Origin: Hydrotalea sandarakina
Lineage (GTDB): Bacteria > Bacteroidota > Bacteroidia > Chitinophagales > Chitinophagaceae
Length of the DNA stretch: 64,000 nucleotides
Assembly (NCBI RefSeq): GCF_003254115.1
Contig: NZ_QKZV01000007.1
Coordinates: forward strand, 62,001 to 126,000
Direction: 5' to 3'
A program made the position numbers and the translations under genes. Within the stretch, counting starts at the first letter, position 1, and each line of letters opens with the position of its first letter. Below, one piece after another: positions 57,724 through 64,000 of the stretch. The notes beneath the pieces are model-generated. The model had not been told where the DNA came from. It saw only the letters and a program-made list of their open reading frames with translations, and made no database searches.

Positions 57724-59130
57724 TTATTTGCGTTTTACCAGTTGGGCAACCAAATTTGCCTCAGTAGCAACTTTGCCACCCACATATACTGTTCCCCGCA
57801 TTTCGCATATACCTCTTCTAATGGGGCTTACAAACTCCATTTTTAAAATCATGGTATCGCCCGGTAAAACTTTTTGCTTAAACTTACAATTATCAATTTT
57901 CAAAAAATAAGTATCATAATCGCCTTCCGGTAATGAATTAATACATAAAATACCACCGGTTTGTGCTAAAGCTTCAACTTGTAAAACACCGGGCATTACA
58001 GGGTTATTGGGGAAATGACCTTGGAAAAACCATTCGTTAAAGGTTACATTTTTAATTCCAACAATATAAGTATCGGTCAGTTCAATAATTTTATCAACCA
58101 ACAAGAATGGGAACCGATGCGGTAAAGTTTTTTCTATACGTTGTAAGTTAAAAATGGAAGGTGTTGCCGGATTATATACGGGAACATCTTTTACATGTTT
58201 GTTTTTCTTTATGTATTGTTTTATTTTTTTTGCAAACTCAACGTTAGTGCTGTGGCCGGGTCTGTTAGCAATAATTCTAGCTTTAATGGGGTAGCCAATC
58301 AAAGCCAAATCGCCTACAACATCTAATAATTTGTGGCGGGCAGGTTCATTCGGAAAACGCAGTTCTAAGTTGTTTAAATAACCTTCGCTTTTTACTTCAA
58401 TTTTTTCGCGTTTAAAAGTTTTGGCTAAGCGGTCCATTTCTGCGTCAGTCAAAGGCTTATCAACTACAACAATAGCATTATTAATATCACCGCCTTTAAT
58501 CAAGTTGTTTTCTAACAACATTTCCAGTTCGTGTAAAAACACAAATGTGCGGCAAGGCGCAATTTCATTTTTAAAATCTTTTATGGATTTTAATCCGGCA
58601 TGTTGGGTACCTAATACAGGACTGTTAAAATCAATTAATGTGGTTATTTGGTAATCAATAGCCGGCATAGCAACCATTTCAACACGTTTTTTTTCATCGT
58701 ACAAATAAATATTTTCATCAATGCTATACCAGGCTTTTGCTGCATCTTGTTCAATAATGCCTGCTTCTTCAATATAATTTATGAAAGGAGCAGAGCTGCC
58801 ATCCATAATAGGTATTTCAGGGCCGTTAATTTCAATCAGAACATTGTCTATTCCCATTCCAACCAATGCTGCTAAAATATGTTCAACAGTACTTACTTTG
58901 GCATCGCCAACCTGCAGTGTAGTGCCTCTTGATGTATCGGTTACTAAATCGCAATCGGCTTTTATAATTGGTTGTCCGGGTAAATCTATGCGTTGAAATT
59001 GAATACCAAAACCGGGATTTGCAGGTTTTAAATTCATTTCTACTAAAATGCCGGTATGCAAACCCGTGCCATTAATGGTTACATTTTTTCCGAGAGTGTG
59101 TTGTTTATCCGGATTAAAATTTTGATCCAT
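57724..59130 (-). CDS. lpxC-fabZ: Fused LpxC deacetylase and FabZ dehydratase
   Basis: 468-residue bifunctional protein. N-terminal LpxC (about 1-305): KQHTLGKNVTINGTGLHTG, zinc ligand His in STVEHILAALVGMG and PGHSTNVEF. C-terminal FabZ (about 315-465): LPHRFPFLLVDKI and GHFPNNPVMPGVLQVEALAQ, which carry the catalytic His and Glu. It commits lipid A synthesis (deacetylation) and supplies beta-hydroxyacyl dehydration. The fusion is a Bacteroidota hallmark. A -7 box lies at 59204-59211. Confidence 0.96.
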   Translation of the reverse strand: MDQNFNPDKQHTLGKNVTINGTGLHTGILVEMNLKPANPGFGIQFQRIDLPGQPIIKADCDLVTDTSRGTTLQVGDAKVSTVEHILAALVGMGIDNVLIEINGPEIPIMDGSSAPFINYIEEAGIIEQDAAKAWYSIDENIYLYDEKKRVEMVAMPAIDYQITTLIDFNSPVLGTQHAGLKSIKDFKNEIAPCRTFVFLHELEMLLENNLIKGGDINNAIVVVDKPLTDAEMDRLAKTFKREKIEVKSEGYLNNLELRFPNEPARHKLLDVVGDLALIGYPIKARIIANRPGHSTNVEFAKKIKQYIKKNKHVKDVPVYNPATPSIFNLQRIEKTLPHRFPFLLVDKIIELTDTYIVGIKNVTFNEWFFQGHFPNNPVMPGVLQVEALAQTGGILCINSLPEGDYDTYFLKIDNCKFKQKVLPGDTMILKMEFVSPIRRGICEMRGTVYVGGKVATEANLVAQLVKRK

Positions 59131-59203
59131 TCTTCATCATTTTTTTCGTTCAGCCACCAATACTTGTATAAATTTTAAGTTGGTAATGCCGTTTAATTTG
59201 TTG

Positions 59204-59211
59204 CAAAAATA
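59204..59211 (-). promoter_or_regulatory. -7 promoter element for lpxC-fabZ
   Basis: TATTTTTG on the minus strand, an exact TAnnTTTG match, 73 nt upstream of the lpxC-fabZ ATG and in the gap after lpxD. It would allow lpxC-fabZ and lpxA to be transcribed separately from lpxD. Confidence 0.45.
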
Positions 59212-59243
59212 AGTTGATTATGCTTGATGTAGATAGCTTTTTG

Positions 59244-60296
59244 CTAGGAAGTAACTCTTTCAGCCAGTAATTGTTGTACCAGTTTTTCCAATTCCATTAC
59301 TCTTTTTTCTAAAATGGGTAACTTTCTGGATGCTGCCTGGCTACGCAGAGCTGCAGTATATTCAAAGGCCGGAGTTCCGGTAACAATACTATTGGGTTGT
59401 TTAATGGATTTACTAACTCCGCTTTGTGCGTTTATTTTGCTGCCATCGGCAATGGTTAAATGCCCAACTATGCCTGCCTGGCCCCCTACCATTACATGGT
59501 TGCCCACTTTTGTACTGCCACTAACGCCGGCTTGAGCTGCTATTACAGTATGTTGACCAATTTCTACATTATGGGCTATTTGTATTAAATTATCTAGTTT
59601 GGCACCGCAATGTATAATGGTTGAACCAATTGTTGCCCTATCAATGGTTGCATTTGATCCAATCTCAACATTGTCTTCAATGATAACATTACCCATTTGG
59701 GGTACCTTTTTGTAAGAACCATCGTTTAGTGGTGCAAAACCAAAACCATCACCCCCAATTACTGTTCCTGCATGTATGGTAACATTTTTACCAATTTGGC
59801 AGTTGTTGTAAACCTTAACACCCGCATGTAAAATGGTGTTATCGTCAATAGTTACATTATCACCAATTACAACACCGGGAAATAATTTTACCTTATTGCC
59901 AATTTTGGCATGCTTGCCAATATATACAAATGCGGCTATATAAATATTTTCGCCCAATTGAGCAGTGGGTGCAATGTATGATGGTTGTTCAATACCGGTT
60001 AGTTGTTCGCTTACCAATTGTTGATATTTGGATAATAAAGCGGCAAAAGCAGCATAGGCATCTTCTACTCTAATTAAAGTTGAATGTACGGGTTGTTTTA
60101 AAACCTGATTTTGGTTAATGATTACGATTGATGCCTGGGTTTGATAAAGAAAATCCTCATATTTTGGGTTAGCCAAAAAAGATAATTGTCCGGCTTTGGC
60201 TTCTTCAATTTTGCCAAATGAGCTTACGGCTACAGTAGCATCTCCCTCTACTTGTCCATTAATTAGCAACGCTATTTGAGCAGCAGTAAATTGCAT
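59244..60296 (-). CDS. lpxD: UDP-3-O-acylglucosamine N-acyltransferase LpxD
   Basis: 350-residue acyltransferase adding the second acyl chain to the UDP-glucosamine precursor of lipid A. N-terminal UDP-binding domain (about 1-105, with GQLSFLANPKYEDFL), then hexapeptide repeats including the catalytic His in IQIAHNVEIGQHTVIAAQAG and VGGQAGIVGHLTIAD, then a C-terminal helix. Normal length. First of the lpx cluster. Confidence 0.95.
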   Translation of the reverse strand: MQFTAAQIALLINGQVEGDATVAVSSFGKIEEAKAGQLSFLANPKYEDFLYQTQASIVIINQNQVLKQPVHSTLIRVEDAYAAFAALLSKYQQLVSEQLTGIEQPSYIAPTAQLGENIYIAAFVYIGKHAKIGNKVKLFPGVVIGDNVTIDDNTILHAGVKVYNNCQIGKNVTIHAGTVIGGDGFGFAPLNDGSYKKVPQMGNVIIEDNVEIGSNATIDRATIGSTIIHCGAKLDNLIQIAHNVEIGQHTVIAAQAGVSGSTKVGNHVMVGGQAGIVGHLTIADGSKINAQSGVSKSIKQPNSIVTGTPAFEYTAALRSQAASRKLPILEKRVMELEKLVQQLLAERVTS

Positions 60297-60325
60297 AAAG
60301 TAATTCTTTTTTGGGTATACCTAAA

Positions 60326-61537
60326 CTAGGTTAATGTGCAAATGTAAAATTTTTTAATGGGCGAGGAAATAGTTTGATGGATTAATGGGTTGTCAATGCC
60401 CGAAATATCTCTTATTTCCCCATTTTTAAATAAAATTTTAATGTTTTCATCATTGGGTTTATACATGGTATTAACAGCTTCGCCGGTAAAAACAAAATGA
60501 ACGGCTTGTCGTTCATTAATGTTTAGCTGTTGTGCGGCCGCTTTTCTTTGCGCTTCTATAAATTCATTGCTAAACGGTTTGCTGTCTAATTTAATTTTGA
60601 GCAACTGCCGATTTAACAATTTATTACATAAAGTTTGTAACACAAAATCAGGATGCGATGCCCACTTTTTAATGGCAAAAGAAATGTCAACATCATCTAA
60701 TTTGCAAAACTGCTGCAAGACTTCTTCACTAATTTTTGAGGGTTTTTCATAAAGAAAAAAGTCTAAAGTGCCACCGGTTTTGCATTGGGTATCACCCGTA
60801 TCTATTAAATGGCGAGCCCTTTCTAATATGTGTATCAACATTTTTTCTGCGCTTAGCACTGTTTTATGTAAATAAACTTGCCAATACATTTGGCGCCTAG
60901 CTATTAAAAATTTTTCAATGCTGTAAATGCCTTTTTCTTCAACCATTAATTCACCTTGGTGAACAGTAAGCATTTTTATAATTCTGTCATAACCAATTAC
61001 CCCTTCACTTACTCCTGTAAAAAAACTATCGCGTGTTAAATAATCCATTCTGTCAACATCTAATTGGCTGCTAATGAGTTGGTGTAAAAAAGGTTTGGGG
61101 TATTTGCCTGTAAATATGTCAATGGCCATTTGCAGCCTGCCATCCAGTTCTTGGTTCATCATTTGCATTAAAGCAATACCAATAGTTTCATGATGTACTG
61201 AATTAATAATATATTTTTCTAATGCATGTGAAAAAGGTCCATGGCCAATATCGTGCAATAAAATAGCCGCTTTTACTGCCACTTCTTCTTCTTCGGTAAT
61301 AGGTATTTGTTTGGCTTTTAATTCTGCAATGGCATTACACATTAAATGATATGCCCCTAATGCATGATGCAAACGGGTGTGCACAGCACCTGGATATACC
61401 AAATAGGCCAATGCCATTTGATGAATTCGCCTTAGGCGTTGAAAATAGGGATGATTGATAATATCGAAAATAAGAGGATGATTTATGGTTATGAAGCCAT
61501 ATACCGGATCGTTAATAATTTTTTGGGTTGTTTTCAT
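60326..61537 (-). CDS. HD-domain phosphohydrolase (dNTPase/SAMHD1-like)
   Basis: 403 residues. HD-domain metal motif in the N-terminal half: HTRLHHALGAYHL, LLHDIGHGPFSH and HHETIG, with a later SQLDVDRMDYLTRDS segment, the set seen in dGTPase/SAMHD1-like enzymes. Probable nucleoside triphosphate or related phosphohydrolase; the substrate is not certain. The ATG at 61537 is chosen because a promoter box at 61567-61574 lies between it and an upstream start candidate. It is divergent from porX. Confidence 0.82.
   Translation of the reverse strand: MKTTQKIINDPVYGFITINHPLIFDIINHPYFQRLRRIHQMALAYLVYPGAVHTRLHHALGAYHLMCNAIAELKAKQIPITEEEEVAVKAAILLHDIGHGPFSHALEKYIINSVHHETIGIALMQMMNQELDGRLQMAIDIFTGKYPKPFLHQLISSQLDVDRMDYLTRDSFFTGVSEGVIGYDRIIKMLTVHQGELMVEEKGIYSIEKFLIARRQMYWQVYLHKTVLSAEKMLIHILERARHLIDTGDTQCKTGGTLDFFLYEKPSKISEEVLQQFCKLDDVDISFAIKKWASHPDFVLQTLCNKLLNRQLLKIKLDSKPFSNEFIEAQRKAAAQQLNINERQAVHFVFTGEAVNTMYKPNDENIKILFKNGEIRDISGIDNPLIHQTISSPIKKFYICTLT
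60339..60346 (-). promoter_or_regulatory. -7 promoter element for lpxD
   Basis: TACATTTG on the minus strand, an exact TAnnTTTG match, 42 nt before the lpxD ATG. It lies inside the end of the upstream HD gene. Confidence 0.5.
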
Positions 61538-61566
61538 GTTTGTTGCCGGTTTGTTAAAGCAGCCTG

Positions 61567-61574
61567 CAAATGTA
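61567..61574 (-). promoter_or_regulatory. -7 promoter element for the HD hydrolase gene
   Basis: TACATTTG on the minus strand, an exact TAnnTTTG match, 29 nt before the ATG at 61537, with a TTG 17 nt further upstream (61592-61594). Confidence 0.55.
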
Positions 61575-61677
61575 CTATTTGTGGCGGTATGCAATATATT
61601 TGAAGTATTTGCACGTTTATTGCTGTGTAAAGTTGAAAACCACTTACCAATAAAGAAAATTTAAAATTTGAAAACCA

Positions 61678-63234
61678 ATGGAACCTATTACCATATTATG
61701 GGCTGATGATGAAATAGAAAGTTTACAATCGCAAATTTTATTTTTAGAAAGTAAAGGCTATCAGGTAAAAAGTTTTGCCAGTGGTTTTGAAGCTTTACAA
61801 TTTGTAGATGATAATGCAGTTGATGTAGTTTTTTTAGATGAATCAATGCCCGGCATTACCGGTTTAGAAACGCTCACAAAATTGAAAACAAGCCATCCCA
61901 ATATTCCGGTGGTTTTAATTACAAAAAATGAAACCGAAAGTTTAATGGATGAAGCCATAGGCAGCCAAATAACCGATTATTTGTTAAAGCCGGTAAATCC
62001 CAATCAGGTGTTGCTTTGCTTAAAAAAAATTATCGATAACAAAAGATTGATTTCCGAAAAAACTACTACAGCCTACCAGCAGCAATTTCGAGAATTGTTT
62101 ATGGCTTTTAATAATAATCCTGATTATAAGGATTGGGCTGAAATATATAAGAAATTAGTGTATTGGGAATTAGAAATGGAAAAAACCGATAGCGCTGAAA
62201 TGCGCGAAATATTAGCTACACAAAAGCAGGAAGCCAATACGGAATTTTCAAAATTCGTTACCAAAAAATATGCAGAATGGGTAAAGCCGGCAGCTGCCGA
62301 TACACCCATTATGAGTCACGATTTAATGCAATTTAAAGTGTTGCCGCATGTAGAAAAGGGTACACCGCTATTTTTTGTATTAGTTGATAATTTGCGATTT
62401 GACCAATGGAAAGCGATACAACCTTTATTTGCAGAAAATTTTCGCATTTTGGAAGATGAAACCTATTATTCCATCCTTCCAACCGCTACACAATATAGTC
62501 GCAATGCTATTTTTAGCGGATTACTTCCTGTTGATATTGAAAAAAAATTTCCCGAACAATGGAAGAATGATGATGAACAGGGAGGTAAAAATTTATATGA
62601 AGAAGTGTTTTTGAATGCCTTATTGAAACGATTAAAAAAAGATGATTTAAAAGTTAGCTACAACAAAATTCTAACCTATGCCGATGGGTTACAATTGGTC
62701 AACAATATTCATAATTTGTTGCAAAATGATTTGAATATCATTGTTTACAATTTTGTTGATATGCTTAGCCATGCCCGTACTGAAATGGAAGTGCTGAAAG
62801 AATTGGCTGCCGACGAAGCAAGTTACCGAAGCATTACACGCAGTTGGTTTGAACATAGTGCTTTAAACCAGGCACTAAAAAAAATTGCAGGAAAAAATAT
62901 CAAACTCATTCTATCTACCGACCATGGAAGTGTACGTGTAAAAACGCCTTGTAAAGTAATTGGCGATAAACAAACTACCACCAATTTACGCTATAAACAT
63001 GGTAGAAATTTAGACTATAATCCGAAAGAAGTTTTGGCGTTTAAAGATCCACGCCAGGCCGGACTGCCCGTTCCTACCGTAAATTCTGCCTTTATTTTTG
63101 CTAAGGAAGATGAGTATTTGTGTTATCCAAACAATTATAATTATTACGCCAATTATTACAAAAATACTTTTCAGCATGGTGGCATAAGTTTAGAAGAAAT
63201 GATTGTCCCCATTATTAAAATGGTTAGTAAGTAG
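61678..63234 (+). CDS. porX: PorX-type response regulator with PglZ phosphatase domain
   Basis: 518 residues: N-terminal REC domain with WADDE (Asp10/11), phospho-acceptor Asp54 in VVFLDESMPG, Thr82 and Lys104; a helical linker (about 125-215); and a C-terminal PglZ/alkaline-phosphatase-superfamily domain with Asp237 in LVDNLR, LPTATQYSRNAI (Thr271 fits the nucleophile position), and STDHGSVRV (Asp415, His416). This is the architecture and length of PorX of Porphyromonas and Flavobacterium, which regulates type IX secretion genes and whose PglZ domain cleaves oligonucleotides. No porY kinase is in the window. Divergent from the HD hydrolase gene. Confidence 0.9.
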   Translation: MEPITILWADDEIESLQSQILFLESKGYQVKSFASGFEALQFVDDNAVDVVFLDESMPGITGLETLTKLKTSHPNIPVVLITKNETESLMDEAIGSQITDYLLKPVNPNQVLLCLKKIIDNKRLISEKTTTAYQQQFRELFMAFNNNPDYKDWAEIYKKLVYWELEMEKTDSAEMREILATQKQEANTEFSKFVTKKYAEWVKPAAADTPIMSHDLMQFKVLPHVEKGTPLFFVLVDNLRFDQWKAIQPLFAENFRILEDETYYSILPTATQYSRNAIFSGLLPVDIEKKFPEQWKNDDEQGGKNLYEEVFLNALLKRLKKDDLKVSYNKILTYADGLQLVNNIHNLLQNDLNIIVYNFVDMLSHARTEMEVLKELAADEASYRSITRSWFEHSALNQALKKIAGKNIKLILSTDHGSVRVKTPCKVIGDKQTTTNLRYKHGRNLDYNPKEVLAFKDPRQAGLPVPTVNSAFIFAKEDEYLCYPNNYNYYANYYKNTFQHGGISLEEMIVPIIKMVSK

Positions 63235-63335
63235 TCAGTAAGCAATTTTTTTCCTTTTTTTATAAATCAATTTTCCCGATGCGGCAGTGCTTTGCAATAG
63301 CCGCAATACAATTTTGCTGAAAAAATTGAATGTTT

Positions 63336-64000
63336 ATGATGCGAAATTGTAATAAGTTGATCCTGCTTTTGTTCAGTTTTCTAATTGTTTGTTCCTCTGT
63401 TTTTGGCGCCGATGATGAGAATGCCGGTATTGTTGTTCATGGAACCATTTATACCACGGATAATTTGCCTGCTGAAGGAGTAGTTGTTCATTTAATGCAT
63501 GAACACAAAAAACGAACTTCCATTACCAATGAAAATGGATATTTCGAGTTTAGAAATGTTGCTAAAGGTACTTATGAATTAATAATTTCATATATAGGAT
63601 ATGCCGATATTCATCAACAAATAAAAGTAGCTGAGGGATGGAATACGCCATTATTATTTCAATTAAAAATTTCAGAAAAGCAATTACAGGAAATTGTTGT
63701 ACAGGGCAATCGTTCCCGATTGGCTGCTGCAAAACTACAAGTGCCCGATAAAGATTTACCTTTAGCAACCGGAGTTGTAACGGCTCAAGTTATGGCCGAC
63801 CAGCAAGCCATTCGTTTGGGCGATGTTGTAAAAAATGTACCCGGTGTTTCATTGGTACAAACTCGTTTCGGGGTTAATGAAACTTATGGTGCCAGAGGCT
63901 ATATAATCGGCATTGCCGGTGGAGCCGGCGGCGGTAGTATTTTTAAAAACGGATTACCTTATAACATTGCCGGAATGCCTGAAACTGCTGCACTAGAAAG
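63336..64000 (+). CDS. TonB-dependent siderophore-type receptor (N-terminal part)
   Basis: Open frame running off the right edge. Signal peptide (MMRNCNKLILLLFSFLIVCSSVFGA), a carboxypeptidase-D-like domain (about 30-110, VHGTIYTTDNLPAEGVVVHL and the SYIGYAD end), a TonB-box-like stretch (LQEIVVQGNRS), and the beginning of the plug (TGVVTAQVMADQQAIRLGDV, then VPGVSLVQTRFGVNETYGARGY). The plug pattern resembles siderophore receptors such as FhuE. ATG codons occur at 63330, 63336 and 63339. A small inverted repeat TGCGGC/GCCGCA (63280-63305) lies in the upstream gap. Confidence 0.8.
   Translation, partial: MMRNCNKLILLLFSFLIVCSSVFGADDENAGIVVHGTIYTTDNLPAEGVVVHLMHEHKKRTSITNENGYFEFRNVAKGTYELIISYIGYADIHQQIKVAEGWNTPLLFQLKISEKQLQEIVVQGNRSRLAAAKLQVPDKDLPLATGVVTAQVMADQQAIRLGDVVKNVPGVSLVQTRFGVNETYGARGYIIGIAGGAGGGSIFKNGLPYNIAGMPETAALE

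Noticed and set aside
63280-63305. TGCGGC/GCCGCA inverted repeat before the final TonB-dependent receptor as a Fur site
   Set aside because: It does not resemble the Fur box, has only 6-bp arms, and no second copy is visible.

Overview
The window is a dense, ordinary stretch of chromosome from a low-GC Bacteroidota bacterium, most likely of the Chitinophagales type. The evidence is a fused lpxC-fabZ gene, an FtsX/DUF3098/UppP gene order, the REC-PglZ regulator PorX of the type IX secretion system, TonB-dependent receptors with carboxypeptidase-like N-terminal domains, an N-terminally extended AtpB, and many exact copies of the Bacteroidota -7 promoter element TAnnTTTG with almost no Shine-Dalgarno sequences. 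I see no rRNA, tRNA, CRISPR array, insertion sequence, phage gene or plasmid function.

Layout. 1-5.3 kb (minus strand): partial pabB, a disordered Asp/Lys/Ser-rich protein, purA and a bifunctional spoT/rel gene. 5.4-7.3 kb: an MsbA-like ABC exporter. 7.3-11.6 kb: the ATP synthase genes atpB-E-F-H-A with hairpins after atpE and a terminator after atpA; atpG, atpD and atpC are absent. 11.7-15.8 kb: TonB-dependent receptor, a secreted helical protein, and a membrane protein/winged-helix regulator pair preceded by operator-like repeats. 15.8-23.9 kb: a SerA-like dehydrogenase with rsmA, then pdxA, a mutarotase-like protein, an ABC transporter/LolA-like trio, greA, a HIT protein and ruvC. 24-30.3 kb: a flippase-like membrane protein that probably starts at CTG, a DUF3108 protein, an MBL hydrolase, an MFS transporter, uppP, DUF3098 and ftsX. 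30.5-33.5 kb: leuS with an unusual insertion. 33.5-41.8 kb: accessory envelope genes, including a GH30 glycosidase interrupted by an in-frame TGA and an outer-membrane-type gene split by a frameshift. 41.9-46 kb: a tesA-like esterase divergent from a ybbA/ybbP-like ABC system. 46-56 kb: GATase, ruvB, an orphan response regulator, a GroES-like protein, recQ, a class II cyclic-nucleotide phosphodiesterase, copA-like P-type ATPase, tsaE and alanine dehydrogenase. 56-60.3 kb: lipid A genes lpxD, lpxC-fabZ and lpxA with a lone ABC ATPase. 60.3-64 kb: an HD phosphohydrolase divergent from porX, then a partial TonB-dependent receptor.

Most genes are housekeeping: nucleotide and folate metabolism, stringent response, respiration, translation, DNA repair, lipid A and envelope biogenesis. 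The most informative oddities are the two broken genes at 34.9-38.3 kb, the LeuRS insertion, RNA hairpins in the atp and greA transcripts, operator-like inverted repeats, and several promoters so close to start codons that the mRNAs should be leaderless or nearly so. No obviously new multi-gene system was recognised. All coordinates and motifs were read by eye and no database search was possible.
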